Assembly (NCBI GenBank): GCA_002887195.1
Contig: PJAB01000999.1
Coordinates: 1-18,326, forward strand
DNA from: Chrysochromulina parva
Taxonomy: Eukaryota; Haptophyta; Prymnesiales; Chrysochromulinaceae
DNA length: 18,326 nucleotides
Direction of reading: 5' to 3'
Part shown: positions 8,671-16,898 of the stretch, in pieces
How positions within the stretch are numbered: position 1 is the stretch's first letter
Layout of the letters: the number at the start of each line of letters is the position of its first letter
Made by a program: the position numbers and the translations under genes
Notes under the pieces: generated by a model
Seen by the model: the letters and a program-made list of their open reading frames with translations, nothing else
Database searches by the model: none
Told to the model about the DNA's origin: nothing

Positions 8671-8709
<39 letters not shown>

Positions 8710-9308
8710 TGCGGCATGCCCTCGTCTTGCTGCATCACCTGTTGCATGAGCGCGCGGCGCGACGGCTCCGCCGCGTCGAGCGTCGGCGCAAGGCCAACCA
8801 GGCAGACTGCGAGGGTAATCGTGCCCACACCGACCCACATGGACGTCGACAGCTTGTCGCCGAGGACAAACTGCTTCATGAGGGCGACGAAGACGATGCC
8901 GCCGCCACGCAGCAGCATCCACATGCTCGCTGGGATGTGCATCAGGCCGGCCATCATGAGAAGCACCGAGCTCAAGTCGAAGATGGCGGGCATGCCGAGT
9001 GAGAGAAGCATCCCGAAAGTGACCTTGGTCTCGGCCTCGAGAGCCGCGCGCGCAATCGAGTCGCTTTGCGCACGGTAGCGCTTGTAGCATTCGCCCGACA
9101 GGTACATGGGCAACGCGAAAAGCATGCCGAAGAACATGACGAAGCTCTCGAAGACGGGCGGATGGAATTCTTCCAGCTTGCCAGTGCTCCCAACAGCCTT
9201 GAGCTCGAAGAGCGCCTTGGAGACGATGATGCACACTGTGCCAGCGACCAAACCAATTACGAAGACGGCCGCCGACTGGGCATCGCACACGCGCTCACCA
9301 CCGCCCAT
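7947..9308 (-). CDS. SLC35F6-like drug/metabolite-superfamily transporter
   Basis: A 453-aa multi-pass membrane protein from an ATG, with about ten hydrophobic segments. Recognisable stretches are MLRGGGIVFVALMKQFVLGD (about residues 131-150), VQYVYEEKVMSG, GMEGLFGSLL, LDNFRPISIWAVEL and GVMLLGTAIYNGNL. These match the EamA-type repeats of human SLC35F6 in order and spacing; the paired EEK and GMEGLFG elements are especially diagnostic. SLC35 proteins are mostly nucleotide-sugar or related carriers of endomembranes, and the F6 substrate is not established. A Pro-Thr repeat (about 200-213) sits in the loop between the two EamA halves, where length variation should be tolerated. The hydrophilic C-terminal tail ends inside a minisatellite. 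Divergent from the zinc-finger gene, 270 bp apart. Confidence 0.82.
8671..8709 (-). repeat. Hexanucleotide repeat coding (Pro-Thr)n
   Basis: About six copies of GGCGTC on the + strand encode alternating Pro-Thr on the minus strand, in a cytosolic or luminal loop of the transporter. In-frame units make this a likely length polymorphism. Confidence 0.85.
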
Positions 9309-9421
9309 GGCACCAACGGGGGGGGTCAGAAAAGGGTCTCGGGGCCCGGAATAAGCCGAGACCCGCCTCGAGGCACGAAATCGGAAACGCGAGCGTCATC
9401 CGCAAAAGAATTTCAAATACA

Positions 9422-9437
9422 GTACATGTACATGTAC
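9422..9437. promoter_or_regulatory. Palindrome GTACATGTACATGTAC in the divergent promoter
   Basis: A perfect 16-bp palindrome built of two overlapping TACATGTA cores. It lies about 115 bp upstream of the transporter ATG and about 142 bp upstream of the zinc-finger ATG. It shares its core with the sites at 7304 and 16890. The role is inferred. Confidence 0.42.
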
Positions 9438-9493
9438 ATGTCAGCATCAGTTTCCTCAGAAGATCCGATTTGCGCGTGTTGCAGTCAGGAGGG

Positions 9494-9537
9494 GACTTGA
9501 GTTGACGGTCTTCTGATTTGTCTTGACTTGCCTTGAC
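9494..9537 (+). promoter_or_regulatory. TTGACTTG word cluster upstream of the zinc-finger gene
   Basis: Several TTGA(C/G)TTG-like words (GACTTGAGTTGACG, TCTTGACTTGCCTTGAC) precede the ATG at 9579. The same word type precedes the + gene at 2528. This could be a promoter or 5'-UTR element or a decayed micro-repeat. Confidence 0.3.
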
Positions 9538-9578
9538 ATGGGCAATGAAGACGAAGAGGCCCGTGCCACGAGGAGAGA

Positions 9579-10847
9579 ATGAAGTTCTGCTCGATCTGCG
9601 GCTGCGCCGTCCCCGACAACGCGAGCATACCACATGAGCGTGGCCGCAAGCACAACGCGCTGCGCTTCTACGACGCGGCCAACGCCACGGTTAGTTCCAT
9701 CGTGGTCCGCGATGAATTGGGCAGGGTCACCCGCACCTATCGCCCATGGGAGGTCCCAGATCGCGTCGTCTCACTGGCGCGACGGGCCCGTTCGCTCGTT
9801 TCCCCCATGCTCGTCGCGCACAGCGGCGTCGCCCTCTTTCAGCGCGCGTGCGATCGCTTCACGCCCGAGCTTTGCTGCTCCACGCTGCTGCGCTTTGACG
9901 CCGAGTGGCTGCGTCCTAAGCAGCGCGGCGGCGGTGCAGAGAGGCGCGAGCTCACGCTGGAGTACACTGATGAGTTGGGAGTGCTCTGCATCGCCGCACT
10001 GCTCAGCGCTCTTCCCACGAGCGTCGGCAGCACCGACGACCTCGCGCCGTTGTCGCCTCTTTCCGTGTTCTTGAGCATCGAACCGGTATCGACTTCACAC
10101 GACTTGCCCACGAAAGAGGTCGTGCTCTCGGCCGCGCTCGCCAGCCTTGCCCAGGCGTTGCCGTGCTGCCCGCCAGGCAGCCGTGTGACGATAAGCTTGT
10201 TCAACGACAGCCTGCGGCAGCGGCGCTTGCTCAGTCTCTTCATCGAGAGTCTCTCGCGCGGACTGCGCGCCGCAACCGGCCTCGCCGCCCTGACGCTCCG
10301 CATAGGGCAGCTCTCCGAAGCCCAGATCGGCGCGTTCCAGAGGCGCGAGGTCGCGATATATGGCGCTTCGTTGCCACGGGTGGAGCACCTCGAGCCGTTA
10401 CGCGCCGAGGATGCTCAGCGGCTTCACGACGCAGCCGCCCAGAGCTGGTCCGAGCGCGCCATGACCTCTTGATTGCCTTGCCTCTAACGACCTCTTGATT
10501 GCCGCCCTCATCAGGTCCGCGCGCGCGCGCGCCATGACCTCTTGATTGCCTTGATTGCCTCTGACGACCTCTTGATTGCCGCCCTCATCAGGTCCGCGCG
10601 CGCCATGACCGTGCTCCTCGGCGCGCGTGCGAGCTCCGCGAGCCCGCTCGCAAAGCTCACGCCCGACCTCGTGCGCCTGATCATCGAGCTCGTAAGGCGA
10701 GATTGCCGCACCCACGTCGTGCTCGAGACGGCGCCCGTGGCGGGCCTCGCGCTGCACGCTCCGACGGAGGGCGGGGCGCCGCTTCAGGCACCACCTCTCA
10801 CGTTTGCAGGCACCGACCTCGCCAGCGTGGCGCAGATGCTCGCGTGA
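9579..10847 (+). CDS. U1/matrin-type zinc-finger protein, interrupted by a repeat-array intron
   Basis: I model two exons, 9579-10447 and 10592-10847, giving 374 aa. The N-terminus carries C4-x2-C7-x11-H19-x5-H25 followed by NALRF, the U1/matrin-type C2H2 finger seen in RNA- or dsRNA-binding proteins. The rest is a Leu/Arg/Ala-rich globular region I do not recognise; the last 75 residues include SPLAKLTPDLVRLIIELV, which is F-box-like in spacing but not convincing. Read without splicing, the frame stops at 10470 (297 aa), just after RAMTS. The same RAM-T sequence recurs 144 bp later and continues into an open frame of matching phase. Excision of 10448-10591 (GT...AG) rejoins them exactly. A truncated unspliced product or an interrupted gene is the alternative. 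Confidence 0.6.
10448..10591 (+). repeat. Array A: two tandem GT...CATCAG units, probable intron
   Basis: Unit 1 is 10448-10514 (67 nt) and unit 2 is 10515-10591 (77 nt, longer through a CG-dinucleotide expansion). Both start GTCCG and end TGATTGCCGCCCTCATCAG. The first 19 nt of the unit (GTCCGNGCGCGCCATGACC) are repeated once more as the start of the downstream exon. Each unit also holds an internal copy of the GACCTCTTGATTGCC word. The array is 144 nt long, carries an in-frame TGA, and behaves as a GT-AG intron. Confidence 0.72.
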
Positions 10848-11022
10848 CGAACCTCGCCAGCATAGCGACGAGGTGGTCGAGCCGTGGCGCCGTGTCGAGC
10901 GAGTGGAGCCACAGTGAGGTTCCTTCCAAAATAGGCAACCTTCCCTATTAGCCAACGAGTGAGGTAAGTCCTTCTCCGCGCCCTGCAACTCGTCGCACGC
11001 ACACCGCACTGCCTTGGCCCTT

Positions 11023-11075
11023 GCCCCACCCCTGGCACCGCACTCCGCTGTCCCACCCCTGGCACCGCACCCCGC
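11023..11075 (+). repeat. Direct repeat of a C-rich 19-mer
   Basis: CCCACCCCTGGCACCGCAC occurs twice, about 28 bp apart, separated by TCCGCTGT-type sequence. It is a short minisatellite of two units. Confidence 0.7.
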
Positions 11076-11546
11076 GACGCATGCTTTCTAGCCGTTTACG
11101 CCCGATATGCGTGCCCGGTCTACAAGCAAAGCCAGACTAGCAGGCGCTATAAGCTGAGGCTCTCGCCATCCTTATGCGAGCACGCCACTATCCCACGGCG
11201 CCTCCACTTGTCCACCTCTCTCGAGCCGTATCTTGCCACCTCTCTCTCTGGACCTTGCAGCTTGCCACCGCCGCTCGCCGCTGCCCCCCCCCACCCTTCG
11301 GTACCTCGATCGCCAATGAGGAACCCCATCCTTGATTTCTGTTCTTCCGAAGCTAACGCTGTGGGGAAACGACCTCTGTATCGTTCTGAGGCGCGCGAGG
11401 CTCGGGCGGCCCGCATGCCCACGCTCCACGGCGTCCCCCCCCGCATCCCCTCCCTGGCATCCCCACCACACCCACCCCCCACCCCACACCCACCGTTCCA
11501 ACGCTCCCCACGATTGAACAGAAGAGCAGGAGTCCAAGCAGCGTGC

Positions 11547-11654
11547 CTGATGAGGGATGCAATCAGAGGTCATCAGAGGTCATCAGAGGAGTCCAAGCAG
11601 CGTGCCTGATGAGGGATGCAATCAGAGGTCATCAGAGGAGTCCAAGGAGCGGGC
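11547..11654 (-). repeat. Array B: two tandem GC...CATCAG units
   Basis: Read on the minus strand, unit 1 is 11654-11606 (49 nt, starts GCCCGCTCC) and unit 2 is 11605-11547 (59 nt, starts GCACGCTGC). Both end TGATTGCATCCCTCATCAG and are followed by G. The first 18 nt (GCACGCTGCTTGGACTCC) recur directly downstream of the array. The first dinucleotide is GC, so it would have to be a GC-AG intron. No host gene can be confirmed. Confidence 0.7.
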
Positions 11655-11663
11655 CCAGTCGTC

Positions 11664-11710
11664 GCGCTCACCACGACGCACTCACCACGATGCGCTCACC
11701 ACGACGCGCT
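11664..11710 (+). repeat. 14-bp tandem repeat, three units and a partial
   Basis: The unit GCGCTCACCACGAC occurs three times, with two substitutions in the middle copy. A related word in reverse orientation (CGTGGTGAGCGCGAC) sits in the intron of the left-edge gene near 600-615. Confidence 0.8.
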
Positions 11711-12388
11711 TTCTCACTTTCCGTTACGGTCCGTGCTCACTGATGCGCTCGCGCGCCCTGCGCCTGAACCCTCAATGGCCGGCATGCCTCTCGATCACGA
11801 GGAGGAGCAGAACACAAAGTGGGAATCTCACTGAACCCTTGATGAGAAACGCTGTCATCCTTGCACTGAGTGATGTTGGCGACGGACTGGCCGCTTGCGC
11901 TCTGCTGCTGCATGCGCATGAGCCCTCCCTCGTGACTGACACTCCGCCGTCGTGTGTGCGCCTGGGTTGTGCGCATCTCTGCCCTGTGGCTGTGCCGCGC
12001 TCGCCGCTCGGACACGCCCGCAGACTCCTCCCCCTCGTCTTTGCCGTTTACGTTCGGACTACTTCTAGGTGCAACGCGCGACCACGGACGGTACTTCTGT
12101 ATTCTCGCGTCGTTAAGTATATAATAGAATTAGAATCGGTCGCGTGCGCCGTGCACGTGACCGTGCCTGCGGCTGCGCGGGGCGGGGCGGGTGCCCGTGG
12201 TGTTCCGATGAAACATAAATAGTAATAGAAAATACTGCATAGCGGCGGACGGCAAATCGGCGATAGGCGCGGCGGGTGTGCTTTCCACCGCGCGCTAGCG
12301 TTACGTCCCGGCGAGAGAGCACGACTTTGCGCTCTAACGTCGCGCGGTGTCCGGTGACGGGTATTGGACATACTCCCGGCGCAGCGAC

Positions 12389-13612
12389 TCAAAGCGACTC
12401 GGGCGTGTGCTCTCTCTCAGGCGCTCTCCATCTCGTCGTACTCTCGTCGCTCTTTAAGCCTCGATCAGTTCGACCGGGACGGAGCGACACCGAGTCGCCG
12501 ACGGTGCGACAGACGGGGCTCGAAGTCGAACTCTCTTCCACAGGACCAGTTAGCCGATACACAAGGACCTTGAGTGTCTTTTGAGGCCACACCGTAGGGA
12601 AAGAGGCAGGATTGGCCAGCCGCTCCACGAACTGTAGCTCGGGCGCAGCGCCCTCCACCTGCGACTGCAAGAAGCCCGTGTCGAGCTCCGGAGCGTTGAG
12701 GCAGAGCAACGCGTAACCACCAGAGCAGAGAAGCGAGGGTATCCGTCGGAGGAGCTTGGCGTAGTCGTCCTTGGCGACGAAACTCCCCTTTTGGTACGAG
12801 GGCGGGTCGACCAGGATCATCCCGTACGGCCCGAATCGCTTGATCTTCGCCCAGCTCTTGAACACGTCGTGCCCCAGAAACCATGCCCCCGAGGTGAGAC
12901 CATTCAACTCATGGTTCTGCCTGCCTGTCGCCAAGGCGCCCTTATTCATGTCGAGGTTGACCACTTTGGCGGCTCCACCGGATAACGCTGCTACCGAGAA
13001 GGCGCACGTGTAGGCGAACAGGTTGAGCACTGTCTGCCCTTTGGCGTGATGCTTCACCCATGCTCGAGCGCAGGCCATGTCAAGGAAGAGCCCGTGGTTG
13101 CGTCCACGTGGCTGCGTGAAGACGCGGAACTTCTGACCATCTTCGGTCACGATGTGCGGTTCTGGCACCTCTCCAGCCATCAGGCGCGTCTCTGCGCGGC
13201 CGGGCGTATCCAGTAGCGCGTTTGTCGGCGCGCGATATTGGTAAACCCACGTTAATGAGCCGTTGCCTGGCGGTGCTATTCGGTCCCAGCAGTCAGAGAG
13301 AGCTTCGTGGTAGCGAGATAGATCTGCGTCGCGGAGCTCGACAAAGCTCGTAAGAAGCCACACCGGATGGAAATAGTCCAGAGTCAAGTGCGCGCAACCA
13401 GGGTAGGAGCCACCTCGTCCATGGAAAACTCGGCAAGCATCTATTGGGCACACACGGAGCTGCGCAACTGCAGCCAGCATGGCTTGATCGTGCATAGCAC
13501 TGCCAGCATGCACATCTGTGAGTGCCGCGAATAGCCTACGATTCGAGCAGCCAGGTCGTGGATTTCGAGCCATGAAGGACAGGCATGCGAGGACAAGAAC
13601 ACCAGCCCCCAT
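12389..13612 (-). CDS. Class I SAM-dependent methyltransferase, RlmI/RlmK-like (PF10672 type)
   Basis: A 407-aa protein from the ATG at 13612; the frame is open to a GTG two codons further up. Residues 1-16 are hydrophobic (MGAGVLVLACLSFMAR) and could be a signal or bipartite organelle-targeting leader. An N-terminal domain with CRVFHGRGGSYPGCAHLTLD (about 60-80) and a Rossmann domain follow: motif I VLNLFAYTCAFSVAA, acidic VNLDMNKGAL, and motif IV ILVDPPSYQKGSF. The C-terminus has LKVLVYRL. This combination is typical of bacterial methyltransferases related to 23S rRNA m5C/m7G enzymes RlmI and RlmK, so an RNA substrate, perhaps organellar rRNA, is plausible but unproven. The last 45 residues are low-complexity and Arg/Ser-rich, with no counterpart I know. 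Confidence 0.8.
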   Translation of the reverse strand: MGAGVLVLACLSFMARNPRPGCSNRRLFAALTDVHAGSAMHDQAMLAAVAQLRVCPIDACRVFHGRGGSYPGCAHLTLDYFHPVWLLTSFVELRDADLSRYHEALSDCWDRIAPPGNGSLTWVYQYRAPTNALLDTPGRAETRLMAGEVPEPHIVTEDGQKFRVFTQPRGRNHGLFLDMACARAWVKHHAKGQTVLNLFAYTCAFSVAALSGGAAKVVNLDMNKGALATGRQNHELNGLTSGAWFLGHDVFKSWAKIKRFGPYGMILVDPPSYQKGSFVAKDDYAKLLRRIPSLLCSGGYALLCLNAPELDTGFLQSQVEGAAPELQFVERLANPASFPTVWPQKTLKVLVYRLTGPVEESSTSSPVCRTVGDSVSLRPGRTDRGLKSDESTTRWRAPEREHTPESL

Positions 13613-14198
13613 GCTCACAGACTGCTCACAGACGCATGGTGTGAATACACGAAGCTGAAGAGTGTTTACAATACTATCGTAAATGCAGAAGCGCCTGCGC
13701 TTGGGCTTGCCGTCTCACGCACACCGCGCGCACAGGCGCGAGGCGCGCAGGCGCGCCCGATGAGCCGAGCGATGGAACATGGAACTTGGTACTTGGAAGT
13801 GATGCGTGGCCACGCGAGGCTAACGCGAGGCAGGGCCGGGCGACAGACGGCACAGCCCCGGTTTACAAAGATCAAAGAACGGTACCGAGACTACAACCGG
13901 CCGTGAACACACGCCTCACGCGACTCATGGTCATGCCCGGCTTCATGATCTCGATACCGTGAACGCTTGCAACATCAACATGTCGCTCCGCTGTGCGCGA
14001 GCTGTGCGGGCCCGCTTATCTGCCGCTTATACGTCAGTAGGGCGCGCCGGTAATTTGAAATTTCGTCGATGGTTTTTACCGGTGTCCGGTCAGAACCGTA
14101 GAGTCAGAACCGCACACTATCTTACAAGAAATCATCTAGATTGACACACGTCAAACCCCTGTTCTTGGCTTCTTGCCTGGCCTGACGGCTGACGCTGC
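13613..14198. other. Intergenic region between the methyltransferase 5' end and the esterase 3' end
   Basis: It holds the presumed methyltransferase promoter and the esterase 3' flank. No long ORF with protein character, no tRNA-like T-arm, and no TACATGTA palindrome. A short AT-rich patch (about 13657-13690) lies near the likely transcription start. Confidence 0.45.
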
Positions 14199-16888
14199 TC
14201 ACGCATCGCATACTTGCGGGGGCATGCACCGGCAGCGCCCGTGCACGATACGCGCCATGAAGGGGTTGGCCGGTAAGCCTCCCGAGGCCATAATTGGGCA
14301 GCTCGCCGGCTCGCACGGGTGCAGCAGGCTCACACCCATGTCGTCGCCCGCAGCGCAGCACAGAGGCTCCTCGTACAGGCCATCACGCTGCGTACCTGAT
14401 GAGGGAGGCAATCAGCATGCAATCAGGGAGGCTCCTCGTACAGGCCATCACGCTGCGTACCTGATGAGGGAGGCAATCAGCATGCAATCAGGGAGGCTCC
14501 TCGTACAGGCCATCACGCTGCGCACCTGATGAGGGAGGCAATCAGCATGCAATCAGGGAGGCTCCTCGTACAGGCCATCACGCTGCGTACCATCGCCTTT
14601 GAGTGCCTTGCGCACACCCCACGCATAGCGTACCGCATGCACGGGCGCGCCGCCCAGAGGCGCGAGATCGACCGTGAGCTCATACGGTGCCGTCATGGTC
14701 ATATTGAGAGTCACCCAGCCATCCGTGGCCGGTAGCGGCAGCGGCAGGTACGATTGCTGCGACCCTTCGACGAATCGGAACTCGTGCAACCGCCTCTCAA
14801 CGCGGGGCGAGTCCACTGCCCCGGAACTCAGCTCTCGCGGACAGAACCATTCGCGTTGCTGAGGCTCGCAGACGGTGGTGGGCGGCCAAAGGCCAGGCCC
14901 AGGGGCATCCGTATGCCCACCCGCATGCCTACCGCTGAGAAGCTGAGCGAGGCGGCAGGCAGACGTCGTGCAGCCTGGGCTGCCGAGAATGCCGCCCGCT
15001 GGCGAGGTCGGCCCATTTAGTCGGCTGCTCGCCACGGCGCCCGTGCACCGCAGCATGGGCTGCACGCAGAACTGGCTTGGATTGACGAGCACCTCGAGCA
15101 TTGAGCCCTTGGCATGGCGTGGCGGGCGGAGCACCAAGCCTTCCTCGCCGAGCAGCGACTGGTTGAAGATGAGCACCAACAGGTTGCCGCCGCCGCTGCT
15201 GCCGCCGCCACCGCTGCCACTGCCGCTGCCGCCGCCGCTGCCGCCGCCGCTGCCGCCGCTGCCGCCGCTGCCGCCTCCACCGCCGCTGCCGCCTCCACCG
15301 CGTCCGCCACCGCCGCCTCGCGTCACCCGGCATCCAGCTATCGTAGGCCCCTCTGCGGAATGGTTGCCGAGCGCATAGACGGTCCGCGCGGCGGCCGTGG
15401 CGAGACGCTGCCCGATTGGCAGGTGCAGGCGCGAGTGGAGGATGCCGAACGATGGAACGGGCATCTCGGTGCGTCCGAGCACACGGCAATAGCTGTCGCA
15501 TGCATTGGGTGTGAGGCCACGTGGCGCCAGCATCGTCTTGCACCGATCGTAGTTCTCCTTGCCGTTTCGCGAGCAGGTCATGTCTTCGCGGTTGCAGCCG
15601 TGGCGAGGCCCGCAGCAGTCGAACCAATAGCACTCGTTGTACACGTTCCAAGGGTCGGCCAAGTCATATGCCTGCGCCAAGAACGTGTGCGGCATGGCCG
15701 GATTCGGCAACCGGCCGTAATTGGCCGTCTGACTCCAGCGCATGCCGCCGTAGTCGTAAGCTGCCATCCAGCCGGCGCGAGGGTGGAGTGTGACGACGCC
15801 AAAGGGCGCGAGCGGGTCGGTCGTGTTGGGCTGCGCGCTCCACTTCTCCCGCCAGAGCGCAACAAGCGTCGGCAAAGCGCACCCATACCCGAAGCCCCCG
15901 AGCGAATTGCCGCTGACTGCGTTGAGCTGCGAGAGGGCCGCACGGTGAGGAGATGAGTCAGGTGAACTCGGGGGTGCACAATCATGAGCGAGATGGTGTT
16001 CGCTCTCACCTTGAGATTATGCTCCCCCTGGTGCCATAACCATCCCTTGATAGAGAGCCGTGTGAGAGGTTCCACGCGCGCCTTGTACAGGTCGCCATCG
16101 GAGCCCGTGCCGGGCGCGACGAGCGTGTGTGCGCACTTGCGCTGCAGCTGACCAGGTGGTGTCCACTGCTCGATGGACGACGCGCCTGCGGCGAGACAGA
16201 TGAGTCCGAGCGCCGGTGGGTGCCGGCCAGCGCGCACAAACCAGTCGGTGAGCTCCTGCGCAAAGTACCAGCACGTGGCGCAGAAGGAGTCAAAGGTATT
16301 TGTCTGGCTGGCACCATTGTCGCTGCGCCCGTCGGATAGGCTGCTCCTCGGCGTGTGCCATCGGTTCAAGCGTGGCGCGGTCGGTCCCGATCGCTGGGTC
16401 GGGTCTGGCCAGCGCCACATGCTTGCGAGGCGTATGTTGAGGTACCTGCCCGAGTGCACGGCGGCGGTGGCATTCTGGCGGCTGAAGGTCATCCGCAGCT
16501 CGACCTCCATGTTAGACTGTCCGGCGCACACCCATATGTCTCCAAAGAGCACGTGCGAGAGACTTGCCAATGCCGCGCCACCGGCGCTTGAGCTAACGGT
16601 GATCTCGTACGAGACGCTGGCAGAGTCGGCATCTACAGGGTCGAGGAGCGCATGCCATCGCCAGTGGTCCGGCCGCCCATCGGGCGTGACGGCCGCCGCA
16701 TGCTCCTGCTGCTGCACCTGCGGATCGCTCCTCGTCTTCATGCGCCAAAGTTGCACGAAGACGTCGGGCACACGGCCACCAGAGCCGTCGGTGGCGACGC
16801 TGCCGAAAAGCGCCGCTCTCGCAGGGCTGCGCTGGAGCACCATGTGCGAGCCCAAGGCAGGATCGAATGCCAAAGTCAGGGACGGCAT
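14199..16888 (-). CDS. Sialate O-acetylesterase (SASA/SGNH-type)
   Basis: My three-exon model is 16888-16010, 15926-14591 and 14395-14199 (2412 nt, 803 aa). The enzyme removes O-acetyl groups from sialic acids or similar sugars. The N-terminal segment SHMVLQRSPARAALFGS (14-30) is the classic beta-domain start. CAGQSNM (121-127) holds the nucleophile Ser125, and WHQGEHN is the second family block at the exon 1 end. YGCALPTLVALWREKW, TANYGRLPNPAMPHTFLA and HLPIGQRLATAAA (likely catalytic His) follow in exon 2, with VRYAWG near its end. Exon 3 supplies CPIMASGGLPANPFMARI, which matches the conserved C-terminus of animal homologues. A Cys-rich insert and a roughly 50-residue Gly/Ser run interrupt the catalytic domain. 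No signal peptide is seen, so an upstream exon may be missing. Confidence 0.82.
14396..14590 (-). repeat. Array C: three tandem 65-bp GT...CATCAG units, probable intron 2 of the esterase
   Basis: On the minus strand the units start at 14590, 14525 and 14460, each 65 nt. They begin GTACGC (GTGCGC in the middle one) and end TGATTGCCTCCCTCATCAG. The first 32 nt of the unit recur as the beginning of exon 3; the remaining 33 nt are the shared module. Read through, the frame stops 13 codons in, after DGLYEEPP. Removing all 195 nt as GT-AG joins g|gt within one codon and leads into the conserved C-terminus. Confidence 0.8.
15185..15326 (-). repeat. CCGCCGCTG-type tract coding a Gly/Ser linker
   Basis: (CCGCCGCTGCCR)n on the + strand encodes about 50 residues of Gly with Ser on the minus strand, within the esterase catalytic region. 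Almost pure trinucleotide-based slippage sequence. Confidence 0.85.
15927..16009 (-). other. Esterase intron 1 (83 nt)
   Basis: Donor GTGAGAGCG at 16009, acceptor CTCTCGCAG at 15927, phase 0. Splicing joins the WHQGEHNLK block to LNAVSGNSLGGFGYGCALP, which continues the family alignment. Both exon frames stop or drift if read through. Confidence 0.8.
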
Positions 16889-16898
16889 TTACATGTAC
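16887..16898 (-). promoter_or_regulatory. TACATGTA palindrome and ATG-TAA-ATG at the esterase start
   Basis: The 8-bp palindrome (16890-16897) lies two bases from the esterase ATG. On the minus strand it creates GTACATGTAAATG: an ATG followed at once by TAA and then, in the same frame, by the ATG used here. It may be a start-stop upstream ORF, if the transcript includes it. Confidence 0.45.

Larger units (their letters stand above)
10848..12388. other. Gene-poor, repeat-rich interval
   Basis: About 1.5 kb in which I find no supportable gene. Contents in order are an 18-bp word shared with the oxidoreductase gene (10924-10941), a direct repeat of CCCACCCCTGGCACCGCAC (about 11023 and 11051), a C-rich tract (about 11283-11295 and 11440-11500), array B (11547-11654), a 14-bp triple repeat (11664-11705), and an AT-rich patch with TATATAATAG at about 12116. 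A minus-strand frame after array B opens with a hydrophobic run, GTLLGLLLFCSIVGSVGTVG, which could be a signal-anchor but leads only into Gly-rich sequence. Confidence 0.45.

Noticed and set aside
8281..9288. 335-aa minus-strand ORF within the transporter
   Set aside because: Off-frame shadow rich in Arg/His with no membrane segments; the 453-aa frame is clearly the real one.
11557..12222. 221-aa plus-strand ORF starting in array B
   Set aside because: Its N-terminus is translated repeat and the remainder has no protein-like pattern.
14199..14411. Separate 70-aa gene
   Set aside because: Its sequence is the conserved C-terminus of the esterase and it is better explained as exon 3.
14360..14595. 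CRISPR-like array
   Set aside because: The 65-bp units are contiguous without variable spacers and lie inside a eukaryotic gene.
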